Assembly (NCBI GenBank): GCA_037139095.1
Contig: JBAXHD010000013.1
Span: 1 to 56,419, forward strand
DNA: 56,419 nt
Reading direction: 5' to 3'
DNA from: WLMZ01 sp037139095
GTDB taxonomy: Bacteria; Actinomycetota; Acidimicrobiia; Acidimicrobiales; Ilumatobacteraceae
The translations under genes and the position numbers were made by a program. The notes under the pieces are model-generated. The model had not been told where the DNA came from. It did no database searches and saw only the letters and a list, made by a program, of their open reading frames with translations. Below, in pieces: positions 15,967 through 25,382 of the stretch (positions are counted from its first letter, which is position 1; each line of letters starts with the position of its first letter).

Positions 15967-18297
15967 GTGAATACCTCACTTACTGGCACCGAGGTGCTCG
16001 ACCACGAAACCGTCGATCTCGACGTCACCGGCATGACCTGCGCGGCGTGTGCTGCGCGTATTGAGAAGAAGCTCAATCGGCTTGATGGCGTGACTGCAAC
16101 GGTGAACTATGCGACCGAACGAGCCGCCGTCTCGTACCCCGAGGGTGTAGCCGACTCGGCAGTATTGATCGAGGTGGTCAAGGCGTTGGGCTACGGCGCC
16201 TCGGTGCATGCACCGCCAGCATCGTCGCCTGCCGAAAGCGACGCACTGTCGCCGCTCGAGCGTGCCGCCGAGAATCGAGCCAACGATCTCCGCCGGCGAC
16301 TTATCGTGAGTGCCGTGCTTGCTGTGCCCGTAGTGGTGTTGTCGATGGTGCCCGCATTGCAGTTTCGCAATTGGCAGTGGCTGTCGTTTTCGATGGCGGC
16401 TCCCGTGGCCATCTGGGGTGCGTGGCCGTTTCATTTGTCGGCGTGGCGCAACGCCGTGCAGCGCAGTTCAACTATGGACACGCTCGTGTCGTTGGGCGTC
16501 ATCGCCGCATTTGGTTGGAGTATCTGGTCGCTGTTTGTGGGCGATGCCGGCACCCCCGGGATGAAGATGCGGCTCACGCTGCTGCCAGCGCGAACAACCG
16601 CCGCAATGAATCACACCGGTACCCACGCAGTGGTGACGCACAGCGAGTTGTATCTCGAGGTGGCGGCGTCGGTAGTGGTGTTCATGCTCGCCGGGCGATA
16701 TTTCGAGACGCGCGCCAAGCGCAGATCTGGCGCTGCACTGCGCGCGCTGCTCGATGTTGGCGCCAAAGAAGCATCGGTGCTTCGTGGCTCGGTTGAGGTG
16801 CTCGTGCCTGTTGCTGAGCTGCGTGTTGGCGACTCGTTTGTCGTTCGGCCCGGCGAGAAGATCGCCGCCGATGGTGTTGTCACCGACGGCACTTCGGCAG
16901 TGGACGCATCGATGCTCACCGGCGAAAGCGTGCCGGTTGATGTAAGCCCCGACTCGGCAGTTACCGGCGGCACCATCAACGTGGGCGGCAGGCTGGTTGT
17001 GCGGGCCACTCGCGTGGGCAGCGACACGACCTTGGCGCACATCGCCCGACTTGTGGAAAATGCCCAATCGGGCAAGGCGCCTGTGCAACGACTGGCCGAT
17101 CGAGTGAGCGCGGTCTTCGTGCCTGTGGTGGTGCTGGGAGCGATCGCCACACTCGTTACGTGGCTGGCCGTTACTGGCGATGCCAATCGTTCGTTTACCG
17201 CTGCTGTGGCGGTGCTGATCATTGCGTGTCCATGTGCCCTCGGATTGGCTACGCCCACTGCGTTGCTCGTGGGCACTGGACGCGGCGCGCAGCTTGGATT
17301 GATCATCAAAGGCCCCGAGATTCTTGAGAGCACTCGCCAAGTGAACACTGTGGTGCTCGACAAGACCGGCACCGTCACCACCGGTCGGATGGATGTAGTC
17401 GATGTTGTTGTCGGCCCCGGCCAAGATCGAGACCTCGCATTGCGGCGGGTTGCCTCGCTTGAGTCGGCGAGCGAGCATCCGGTGGCCCGAGCCATTGTGC
17501 GCGCTGTCGAGACCGCCGAGTCGGCCGACACCGCCCACGCGTTGCAACCGCCAAGCGACTTCGCGAATCAGCCTGGACGCGGCGTGCTCGGCTTGGTCGA
17601 CGGCGCGCGCACCGCCGCTGGTCGTCCCGACTTTGTGGCGGCTGAGTTTGGAGACCTGTCGCCAGCGCTTGTCGAAGCCGTGCAACGCAATCAAGCGTTG
17701 GGGCGCACGGTGATTGCCGCCGGATGGGGCGGCGAGGTGCGCGTTGTAATCGCAGTTGCCGACACGCCGAAGCCAACGAGCAGCGAGGCCATCGCCAGTC
17801 TGCGCGCGCTGGGCTTGCGACCGATCTTGCTCACCGGCGACAACCGCGCCACCGCCGTTGCCGTGGCCGGCGAAGTAGGCATCGGCGAAGCCGACGTGAT
17901 CTCTGAAGTGCTGCCTACCGACAAGGTCGACGTGGTGCGGCGTCTGCAAGCCGAAGGCGCCATCGTGGCGATGGTGGGCGATGGGGTCAACGACGCAGCT
18001 GCGTTGGCGCAGGCTGACATCGGCATCGCGATGGGCACCGGCACCGACGCCGCTATCGAGGCCAGCGACCTCACCATCGTGAGCGGCGACCTGCGTGGCG
18101 CCGCCGACGCATTGCGCTTGAGTCGGCGAACCTTGAGCACTATCAAGGGCAACCTGTTCTGGGCGTTTGCCTACAACGTGGCCGCGCTTCCGTTGGCAGC
18201 TGCGGGTTTTCTGAACCCGGTCATCGCTGGACTGGCGATGGCGAGCTCGAGCGTGTTTGTGCTCACCAATAGTCTTCGCCTGCGTCGCTTTCACTGA
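15967..18297 (+). CDS. copA: Cu(I)-exporting P1B-type ATPase
   Basis: About 776 residues. The N-terminal HMA domain has C25-A-A-C28. Membrane helices follow, with a His/Met-containing loop (MKMRLTLLPARTTAAMNHTG) between early helices. Actuator motif T318-G-E-S, membrane ion site C421-P-C423, phosphorylation motif D465-K-T-G-T, HP motif in SASEHPVARAI and hinge GDGVNDAAAL are all present. The last helix has M-A-S-S-S, as in Cu(I)-type CopA. I chose GTG 15967, 7 nt after the copZ stop; the open frame begins earlier but overlaps copZ entirely. It exports excess copper in one operon with csoR and copZ. Confidence 0.93.
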   Translation: MNTSLTGTEVLDHETVDLDVTGMTCAACAARIEKKLNRLDGVTATVNYATERAAVSYPEGVADSAVLIEVVKALGYGASVHAPPASSPAESDALSPLERAAENRANDLRRRLIVSAVLAVPVVVLSMVPALQFRNWQWLSFSMAAPVAIWGAWPFHLSAWRNAVQRSSTMDTLVSLGVIAAFGWSIWSLFVGDAGTPGMKMRLTLLPARTTAAMNHTGTHAVVTHSELYLEVAASVVVFMLAGRYFETRAKRRSGAALRALLDVGAKEASVLRGSVEVLVPVAELRVGDSFVVRPGEKIAADGVVTDGTSAVDASMLTGESVPVDVSPDSAVTGGTINVGGRLVVRATRVGSDTTLAHIARLVENAQSGKAPVQRLADRVSAVFVPVVVLGAIATLVTWLAVTGDANRSFTAAVAVLIIACPCALGLATPTALLVGTGRGAQLGLIIKGPEILESTRQVNTVVLDKTGTVTTGRMDVVDVVVGPGQDRDLALRRVASLESASEHPVARAIVRAVETAESADTAHALQPPSDFANQPGRGVLGLVDGARTAAGRPDFVAAEFGDLSPALVEAVQRNQALGRTVIAAGWGGEVRVVIAVADTPKPTSSEAIASLRALGLRPILLTGDNRATAVAVAGEVGIGEADVISEVLPTDKVDVVRRLQAEGAIVAMVGDGVNDAAALAQADIGIAMGTGTDAAIEASDLTIVSGDLRGAADALRLSRRTLSTIKGNLFWAFAYNVAALPLAAAGFLNPVIAGLAMASSSVFVLTNSLRLRRFH

Positions 18298-18303
18298 CCC
18301 GCC

Positions 18304-19101
18304 TCACGCTGCTTCGGCAACAACGTTGCGCAGTCGGTGAACGATCGCGTTGCGGTGGTTGCGCACCGTGCGCGGGGTCACATTGAGCACCAGCGCCACA
18401 TCTTCAGGTCGGCCCATGCTGACGATCTGACAGATGAGATCGATGTCTGCTTGGTCGATCCCTTGGCTACGAGCCGCGTTCAGGATGCCCACAAGTTCGT
18501 CGAGCGCTTCGACCGGCTGCTCGCATGCGCTCTCAGTCATGCGGTCGTGCGAGGTGGGAATCTCGCCCGACGACTTACGACGAATCGGACGAACGAACGT
18601 CTCGAACGAGGTGTCCCGAACCAGATTGGCCACGATGTATCGCGGCCGCCGCTCTACTGGGTATTTCAAGATGATCGGCCACGCATTAGCCACAAGGTCA
18701 TCGAGCACGGCATGGCGTTGGGTGCGGTTCATCGAGTGGCGGCCTGCGACGGCGCTGAGGCCGGGCAAGATGCGCTGCAACACCACCCGCGCCGCCAGCG
18801 TGCTGGTGCGGGCAAGCTCGACCACGCTGAGTAAGTAGTGCTCGTTGTCATCGGCCACATGTGGCTCCGGAGCCTCACCGGGTAGCGGTGCTGCTCGGAA
18901 GCCACAGCGGCTGAGCACTTCATCGAGCGAGTGCACTGGGCGACCGGGCAAGCCCCAACTGTTCGCAGTGCGCAATTCGCTGGCGCCGATACTGATGTGA
19001 CGCCATTCGTCGTGCAGTTGGCGCAGAACTGGTGAATGTTGGCTGCGGTTGGGGGCTGATGAGCGAGGGTGGTACTGGTGGGGAAGTTGTGGGTGATTCA
19101 T
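18304..19101 (-). CDS. Uncharacterised protein with C-terminal sigma-region-4-like HTH
   Basis: 265 residues. The last 65 residues form an HTH (IDLICQIVSMGRPEDVALVLNVTPRTVRNHRNAIVHRLR) like sigma-70 region 4 or LuxR-type domains. The middle (about 90-180) is helical, with a DDLVANAWPIILKYPVERRPRYIVANLVRDT segment that resembles sigma-like proteins without clear promoter-recognition motifs. ATG 19101 is favoured over GTG 19110; neither has a strong ribosome site. It diverges from the FHA/FtsK gene and shares a 94-nt upstream region with it, so it may regulate that gene (inference). I do not recognise a named family. Confidence 0.65.
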   Translation of the reverse strand: MNHPQLPHQYHPRSSAPNRSQHSPVLRQLHDEWRHISIGASELRTANSWGLPGRPVHSLDEVLSRCGFRAAPLPGEAPEPHVADDNEHYLLSVVELARTSTLAARVVLQRILPGLSAVAGRHSMNRTQRHAVLDDLVANAWPIILKYPVERRPRYIVANLVRDTSFETFVRPIRRKSSGEIPTSHDRMTESACEQPVEALDELVGILNAARSQGIDQADIDLICQIVSMGRPEDVALVLNVTPRTVRNHRNAIVHRLRNVVAEAA

Positions 19102-19195
19102 GGCGGCCACGATGCGATTTCGGGGTCATCGCTGGTCTCACCGGGGGCCTCACAGAACCGTCGACTTTTGTTAAGAAACCGGCAAGTCGTGGTCT

Positions 19196-22100
19196 GTGAG
19201 CCGTTTTACTTTCCGCAGAAATGCAGTTGCTTCCACTCACCCCGCCGTGACGCTCAACGATTGCACCACTTCTGCCCGCATCTGTGATGGCTCATTCGAC
19301 CTCGTGGCTCCCGACGGCCGACGGTTGGTTGTGAGCGCGGCGAGCGAGGCCACCACGTTTGCCGACCTTCATCTGGCGCTCGCGCAGCAAGGCCAACAAG
19401 ATCTGAGCCGCGAGATCTATGTAGATGGCGCAGCGGTAGACCCTCAACAGTGCGTGCACGCCAGCGGTATTCAGCACGGATCGTTGTTGACGTACGCCCC
19501 ATTGCCGACGGCCATAGGCCACCCAATAATTGAGGTCGTTTGGGTAGCGGGACCCGACGCGGGTGCCAGCGTTCGACTGGCCGCCGGATCGCATCTCATT
19601 GGCCGAGCGCCGCTGGCGAGCGTTCGCTGCGGCGACCCTGAGCTTGAGCTCCACCACGCCAGCCTTGAGGTGTGCGAGGACGCCACGATGTGCCTCACGC
19701 AACTTGCCGGGCGCGCGTGCGCGGCAGTGGATGGGCGACCGATTGAGGGTCGCGAGCGCGTGAGCGCGGGACAATGCATTGAGATTGGCTCGAGCTTGCT
19801 TGAGCTGCGCGCAGTACGCGACAACATTGACGCGGCCCCCACCGTCGACGTATCGCGCCAGCGGGCTGCGCGAATCGCGCCAGCGACGAACCCGTGGCGC
19901 ACGCCGTTTGTTCGCTCGCCTCGTCAGATTCGCGCCTTCGAGCCGCCGACCGTGCAGGCCCCGCAGCGAGAGCGAACAGGGTCGAGGGTGGCCACGAGCG
20001 CACTCATTCCCGCAGTCCTTGGCGTGGTTGGCGCGGTGGCGATGGCGTTGGTACTCGGTCAATCGACCTTCCTGTTGTTCGGACTTATGGGTGCGTTCGT
20101 GGCGGCAGGCACGTGGGTCGCGCAGCGATACTCAGGAGGGCGGGCCCAGGCTAAGGCCGATCGCCGATACGAGCAGGCCCTGCTGAACTTCGATGCGGGA
20201 TTGCGTGAGCAGCGCATTGCGGCGCATTTCTTTCATCGAGCCACTGCGTCGACCCTCGATGCAGCGCTCACAGCCATGACCGCTCGTCACGCTTCGCTGT
20301 GGTCGGTGCGTCGTGGCGATCGAGATGCGTTCACGGTGTCTATCGGGCGGGGCACCGCCGATTGGAAACCGCAAGTTGGCGGACTGAGCGACGATTCGGC
20401 GCCCGATGTAGTGACCGCGATTCGCGCAGCGGCCCGCATCGACAATGTTGCCTACCCGGTCACGCTGGACTCCGGGTCGGTCACTGCATTTGTCGGCGCC
20501 CCACGCGTGGCTGCTGGCGTTGTTCGCAGCGCTGTTGTGCAGCTTGCGGCTGCAAGCGGCCCCGCCGACTGGCAGCTCGCAATAGTGGTCGACAATCCAG
20601 CTGAGTGGGGTTGCTTGGGGTGGTTGCCGCAGTCGGTCGATCCGGTTGGCGCGCCGATGATCGTGAGTGCTCACGAGGTCGGCCAGTTCGTGGGCGATCT
20701 CGATCTCGATGACGCTCGGCCACTTGTTGTTGTCGTAGACCGCCCCAGTTTGTTCTCGGCGCGGACCAGCCCACTGCGACGTCTGCTTGCTTCGCGGCGC
20801 GATGTGGTGGTGCTCTTGTTGTGTGCTTCCCCCAACGATGTTCCTGCGATTGCGACTCGATCGTTGACAGTTGACGATCATGCGCGGGGGTTGTGGACGG
20901 CTGACACTCGCTCGTCTGTTAAACCAGTAGCCGTGCATGTCGCGGCCGCGTCGGTGGCTCAGGCGCTTCGGGCATCAGCAGCCATTGCCGGACTCATCGA
21001 TCCTGAAGCGGTCGATGAAACCTCGGCGATCCCGCGGGGCGTGGGGCTCATCGAACTGCTCGGCCTGAATTCGCACGACCATTCGCTGTTGACCGAATCA
21101 GTGGCCGGGCAATGGAACTCGAACGGCTTCGACCCTGCGCCGTGCGCGCCGATTGGCGTTGCGGCCGACGGAGTTGTGGAGATCGACTTGGCTGGCGACG
21201 GACCGCACGCCCTCATCGCAGGCACCACAGGGGCGGGCAAAAGTGAGTTGTTGCGCAGCCTTGTGGTTGGCCTCTGCGCACGATTGAGTCCCGACGACAT
21301 CACGTTTGTGCTTGTCGACTACAAGGGCGGCGCAACATTTGATGCGTGTGTCGATCTGCCGCATGTTGTTGGTGTGGTGACCGATCTTGATGAGCGTCTT
21401 GGTGATCGTGCGTTGCGCAGCCTTGAGGCTGAACTGCGTCGCCGCGAACGACTGCTCCGCGATGCCGGCGCTACTGACCTGTCGTCGTATCGATCGATGC
21501 GAGCGAATGACCCAATGCTGGTGCGCCTTGCGCGCCTAGTTGTGGTGATCGATGAGTTCGCAACGCTCGCGGTACAACAGCCGTCGTTCATCGGAGCGTT
21601 GCTTGGGATAGCGCAGCGCGGGCGCAGTCTTGGTGTGCATCTGGTGCTGGCCACGCAGCGTCCGAACGGAGTGATCGGTGATGACATTCGCGCCAACACA
21701 AACCTGCGCATTGCGCTGCGCGTGCAGGACCCGGCTGACTCGAATGACGTGATCGGCGAACCAGCTGCGGCAGCATTGCCGCGTGCGCTTGCGGGTCGAG
21801 CGATTATGCGTCTTGGTAGCGACGAGCACGTGATGTTTCAGACGGCACGGTCAACCGGTCCTGTTGTCGCGGCCGCTGGTCATCTCAGGGTGGATGAGTT
21901 CGGCGACAGCACCGCTGCTGTGGCGTCTCACATACCCACCGAAGACAACGGTGCGCAGCCCACCGAGCTGAGCACGTTGGTCCGAGCGGTCAGCGCGGCT
22001 GCAACTCAACTTGGTGTCGCAGCGCCGCACCGTCCGTGGCTGGATCCGTTGCCAACAGTGCTCGATCGCTCTGTCGTGGCGCCGAACGCAATCGGCATTA

Positions 22101-23461
22101 TCGACGACCCCGATCGTCAGCAGCAGCCCATGTTGCACTGGAGCCCTCGCGACGGGAACCTGCTGATCGCTGCCGCCAGCGGTATGGGCTCAACCTCAAC
22201 GCTTCTCGCCCTCGTTGCGCATTTGTCGCAGTATCAGGCCACCGTCGAACTGTTTGTGATCGACGCAATGGGAAGTCCGCGGCTGAAGCATCTTGAGTCG
22301 GCGAGTGGCTGCGCAACGGTTGTTGAGTTGCGCGATCGTGAGCGTCTGACGCGTCTTTTGGCAATGCTCGACGGCGAGCGTGTGAGTCGCAAATCGCGAC
22401 CGGCAAGTTCATCCGCGGCATCGATTGTCTTGATGATCGACGGCATCGGAGCGCTGCGCGCCGAGCTTGAGTCGAGCGATCTCTTCGAGCAACTTGCTCA
22501 GCTCGACGCACTCATCGCTGAGGGTCAGTCGGTTGGCATAGGCGTGGTGATCACCACTACTCGGCCAGCTGCAGTGCCTTCGGGCATGCTCAGTCAGATG
22601 GCGGAGCGTTGGGTGTTTCATCTTGCCGATGCCGGCGATGCGTTAGCGCTCGGTCTGCGTGCGCTCATGCTTCCTGAAGCCGTGCCGGGGCGCTTTGTCG
22701 ATGTGCGTACGCGTTGCGAGGCGCAAGTGAGAGCAGTCGACGAGACGATGTTCGAGGGTGCCGCGCCCAGGTCAGCTCGCCGCATCGCCCGACCGCTCGG
22801 TTCGCTGCCATCTCACGTGGATCTAGCCGCGCTGCCGGCCACCGTGAAGTCGGGTTGCGACCTCGAGCTATTGATCGGCATGTCGTATAGCTCGCTACAG
22901 CCCAGCGCCATGGCCGTGCCGAGCGGAGAGCATCTACTGGTGGTGGGGCCGTATCGAAGCGGGCGAAGCGCCACGCTGCACACGGTGTGTTCGGCGTGGC
23001 AGCAGGCCCACCCGAGTGGGTGGGTCGGGTCGCTGCCGCCGCGTCGCAGCAGCGCGCGTGAGGGCCATGTGTTCCAGACGGTTGACGCAATGCTCGCTGC
23101 GTTGCCGGCAGGTGGTGATGCGTTGTTAGTGATCGACGATGCCGAGCTGGTGAATGATGAGCACGGCGGCTTGACCGAACTGGTGTCGAGCCGACGAGAG
23201 GGCGTCACGGTTGCGGCCGCTGCACGCCCCGATGCGTTGCGTTCGGCCTACGGGCACTGGACAAACGCAGTGCGTAGGTCGCGCCTCGGCTTGGTGATGG
23301 CCGCTTGCTCTGATCTCGATGGCGATCTGTTGAACGCAGTGTTGCCGCGCCGCTTGCCCATTGCAGCACGGCCAGGCCTGGCATGGATGGTCGCCGATGG
23401 CGATCAACAACTGGTGCAGATCGCGCGCGCTGTAGCCCCCGTTGCGGCCCCTGCTGCCTGA
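19196..23461 (+). CDS. FHA-domain, triple-ATPase FtsK/SpoIIIE protein (EccC/EssC-like)
   Basis: About 1421 residues. Residues about 30-105 look like a small ubiquitin-like or degenerate FHA domain (YVDGAAVDP...GIQHGSLLTYAP). About 110-210 is an FHA domain (IGRAPLASV, ELHHASLEV). About 265-305 holds two membrane helices. Three ATPase units follow: the first with an intact Walker A G-T-T-G-A-G-K682-S, LVDYKGGATFDACVDLPH and VVVIDEFATL; the second (near 990, ASGMGSTST) and third (near 1250, GPYRSGRSAT) with degenerate loops lacking Lys. This order matches type VII secretion EssC/EccC motor proteins. No WXG100, EccB, EccD or EccE gene is in the window. Start GTG 19196 or GTG 19247. Confidence 0.85.
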   Translation: MSRFTFRRNAVASTHPAVTLNDCTTSARICDGSFDLVAPDGRRLVVSAASEATTFADLHLALAQQGQQDLSREIYVDGAAVDPQQCVHASGIQHGSLLTYAPLPTAIGHPIIEVVWVAGPDAGASVRLAAGSHLIGRAPLASVRCGDPELELHHASLEVCEDATMCLTQLAGRACAAVDGRPIEGRERVSAGQCIEIGSSLLELRAVRDNIDAAPTVDVSRQRAARIAPATNPWRTPFVRSPRQIRAFEPPTVQAPQRERTGSRVATSALIPAVLGVVGAVAMALVLGQSTFLLFGLMGAFVAAGTWVAQRYSGGRAQAKADRRYEQALLNFDAGLREQRIAAHFFHRATASTLDAALTAMTARHASLWSVRRGDRDAFTVSIGRGTADWKPQVGGLSDDSAPDVVTAIRAAARIDNVAYPVTLDSGSVTAFVGAPRVAAGVVRSAVVQLAAASGPADWQLAIVVDNPAEWGCLGWLPQSVDPVGAPMIVSAHEVGQFVGDLDLDDARPLVVVVDRPSLFSARTSPLRRLLASRRDVVVLLLCASPNDVPAIATRSLTVDDHARGLWTADTRSSVKPVAVHVAAASVAQALRASAAIAGLIDPEAVDETSAIPRGVGLIELLGLNSHDHSLLTESVAGQWNSNGFDPAPCAPIGVAADGVVEIDLAGDGPHALIAGTTGAGKSELLRSLVVGLCARLSPDDITFVLVDYKGGATFDACVDLPHVVGVVTDLDERLGDRALRSLEAELRRRERLLRDAGATDLSSYRSMRANDPMLVRLARLVVVIDEFATLAVQQPSFIGALLGIAQRGRSLGVHLVLATQRPNGVIGDDIRANTNLRIALRVQDPADSNDVIGEPAAAALPRALAGRAIMRLGSDEHVMFQTARSTGPVVAAAGHLRVDEFGDSTAAVASHIPTEDNGAQPTELSTLVRAVSAAATQLGVAAPHRPWLDPLPTVLDRSVVAPNAIGIIDDPDRQQQPMLHWSPRDGNLLIAAASGMGSTSTLLALVAHLSQYQATVELFVIDAMGSPRLKHLESASGCATVVELRDRERLTRLLAMLDGERVSRKSRPASSSAASIVLMIDGIGALRAELESSDLFEQLAQLDALIAEGQSVGIGVVITTTRPAAVPSGMLSQMAERWVFHLADAGDALALGLRALMLPEAVPGRFVDVRTRCEAQVRAVDETMFEGAAPRSARRIARPLGSLPSHVDLAALPATVKSGCDLELLIGMSYSSLQPSAMAVPSGEHLLVVGPYRSGRSATLHTVCSAWQQAHPSGWVGSLPPRRSSAREGHVFQTVDAMLAALPAGGDALLVIDDAELVNDEHGGLTELVSSRREGVTVAAAARPDALRSAYGHWTNAVRRSRLGLVMAACSDLDGDLLNAVLPRRLPIAARPGLAWMVADGDQQLVQIARAVAPVAAPAA

Positions 23462-23518
23462 CTATCTACTGGTCATTACTTGACGCAGTTGGGGTCGTGC
23501 CGTCACTGTGGTGGGCGT

Positions 23519-24457
23519 ATGTCTCGAATTCTCACCGTTGGCGCAGCGCAACTCGGACCCATCCAACGCGATCATTCCCGTGCCAGCGTGGTGCAGCGGT
23601 TGATTGCGTTGCTGCATCAGGCCAACGAACACGGCGTGCAGCTGGTTGTCTTCCCTGAGCTTGCGCTCACCACGTTCTTCCCGCGCTGGTTTGTGGACGA
23701 CATCACCGAAGCCGACCACTGGTATGAAACAGCGATGCCCAACGCCGACACACAGCCGTTGTTTGATGAAGCGAAGCGGCTCGGCATGGGGTTCAGCCTT
23801 GGCTACGCAAGCATCGAGACCGACGCCGACGGCACCCGCCACCGCTATAACGTGCAGACACTTGTAGAGCGCGACGGTTCGATTGTTGCCACGTACCGCA
23901 AGGTGCACATTCCGGGCCACGAACATCACGAGCCCGGTCGGCCCTTTCAACATGCCGAGCGTTATTACTTCGAGCCAAGTAATGAAGGCTTCGGTGTTTG
24001 GCGAGCATTTGATGGCGTGATCGGAATGATGATCTGTAACGACCGCCGCTGGCCCGAGTCGTATCGGGTGATGGGTCTGCAGGGAGTCGAGATGATTCTG
24101 TGCGGCTACAACACGCCCATTCATTACGTGCCAGACCCGAGCCAAGACATCTTGCAGGGTTTTCATAACGCATTGGTGATGCAAAGCGGCGCGTATCAAA
24201 ACGGCACGTGGGTGGTTGGCGTGGCCAAGGCGGGCGTTGAAGAGGGCGTCGATTCGCTTGGCCAATCGATGATCGTTGCACCCAGCGGCCAGATCGTTGC
24301 GCAGACATTGACCACCGACGACGAACTCATCGTGGCGCGTTGCGATCTCGACTGGTGCGCTCGCTACACCGGCACGTTGTTCAACTTCGATCGCTACCGA
24401 CGTCCTGAGGTGTACGGCCGTATCACATCGCAACGTGGAGTCATTCTGCCCGACTAG
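23519..24457 (+). CDS. N-carbamoyl-D-amino-acid hydrolase-like nitrilase-superfamily amidase
   Basis: 312 residues. The catalytic triad is visible: E47 (VFPELAL), K128 (YRKVHIPG) and C173 (MMICNDRRWPE). The ICNDRRWPE signature and an E47 position match D-carbamoylases, which hydrolyse N-carbamoyl-amino acids to amino acid, CO2 and ammonia. ATG 23519 agrees with the family start; a TTG at 23480 is in frame but gives an atypical N-terminus. No hydantoinase gene is adjacent, so the substrate may be a different ureido acid. A membrane protein, Rieske oxygenase and molybdenum hydroxylase follow on the same strand. Confidence 0.87.
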   Translation: MSRILTVGAAQLGPIQRDHSRASVVQRLIALLHQANEHGVQLVVFPELALTTFFPRWFVDDITEADHWYETAMPNADTQPLFDEAKRLGMGFSLGYASIETDADGTRHRYNVQTLVERDGSIVATYRKVHIPGHEHHEPGRPFQHAERYYFEPSNEGFGVWRAFDGVIGMMICNDRRWPESYRVMGLQGVEMILCGYNTPIHYVPDPSQDILQGFHNALVMQSGAYQNGTWVVGVAKAGVEEGVDSLGQSMIVAPSGQIVAQTLTTDDELIVARCDLDWCARYTGTLFNFDRYRRPEVYGRITSQRGVILPD

Positions 24458-24467
24458 CGTCGGCGCG

Positions 24468-25382
24468 ATGACTGACGACGACGACCTCACTGGGGCTTCT
24501 TGGGCGCCGCCTACCGATGTGCCCACCAACGTGTCTGCTGGCCGCTACGAGTCAGTAGTCGTCGAAACCCCGGTGTTGAAAGTGCGGCGTGTGCGCCGCG
24601 GTGTTGTTGGTGGCGTCGTTGTGCTGGCAATGATCGTCGCGCTGTCGTTTGTTCTGAAGCCCAAAGACCCCGCCGCGTTCTCGTTGAAGGCTTCGGGCGC
24701 AGCCACCAAGAATGTCCAGCGCTTGCGCTTCGAAGTAGAAGTCTCCGCTGGTGCATCGGCACCGCCAATTTCGGGTGTCCTCGACGTCAATGCTGGCCTG
24801 ATGAAGATGGATCTTGATGGCGCCGCGCTTGGGGTATCAGGCGGCAAGACGCTGTCGGCATATCTCGATCTGCACGGCCTGGTGATGTTCGTTTCAGCCG
24901 ATGGTCTTGGGCAAACGCTGCCGGCGGGCAAGACCTGGGTTCATGTTGACCTCAAAAAGGTGGCTGAGGCCGATGGCGTCGATTTGACCGATGTCGTGCT
25001 GCCGGGCATGGATGATCCGCTTGGAGGCGCCGCCTTGGTCGATCAAGCCACGAGCGTCAGAGACATCGCACGCGAGACAATTCTCGGCGGCGTGGCAGCT
25101 GAGCATTTTTCCTTTGACGTGAAGACCGATGATGCGCTCAAGGTTGCCGGTGTCACCCGCAAGAAGTTGCTCGGCGATAGCGGCGTCACGCTGCCCGACG
25201 TTGTGACCTACGAGGTTTGGGTCGACATCCATAACTACATCCGACAGATCAAGTTCGGCATCGCCGTAGCCGATCAGACCTTCGACTACGCGGCTCGCTA
25301 CACCGAGATCAATCCCAAGGTCACGCTTGCGCTGCCAGCCGCAGATCAAAGTGTCGACATCAGCGAACTCACTGGTAACTGA
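24468..25382 (+). CDS. Single-pass membrane protein with LppX/LprG-like extracellular region
   Basis: 304 residues. A short cytoplasmic N-terminus (about 1-36) is followed by one membrane helix (about 40-60; GVVGGVVVLAMIVALSFVL) and a beta-rich extracellular region of about 240 residues. The latter resembles the lipid-binding LppX/LprAFG fold in pattern only (LRFEVEVSAGASAPPISGVLDV, then YEVWVDIHNYIRQIKF). There is no lipobox. TAGCGT (24455-24460), overlapping the preceding stop, ends 7 nt before ATG 24468 and could be a -10 box for a leaderless mRNA. The Rieske oxygenase start follows directly with no gap. Function unknown. Confidence 0.7.
   Translation: MTDDDDLTGASWAPPTDVPTNVSAGRYESVVVETPVLKVRRVRRGVVGGVVVLAMIVALSFVLKPKDPAAFSLKASGAATKNVQRLRFEVEVSAGASAPPISGVLDVNAGLMKMDLDGAALGVSGGKTLSAYLDLHGLVMFVSADGLGQTLPAGKTWVHVDLKKVAEADGVDLTDVVLPGMDDPLGGAALVDQATSVRDIARETILGGVAAEHFSFDVKTDDALKVAGVTRKKLLGDSGVTLPDVVTYEVWVDIHNYIRQIKFGIAVADQTFDYAARYTEINPKVTLALPAADQSVDISELTGN

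Noticed and set aside
16468..18294. 608-residue open frame on the minus strand opposite copA
   Set aside because: It is the antisense shadow of a clear P-type ATPase gene, rich in Arg/His/Gln low-complexity sequence, with no recognisable domain.
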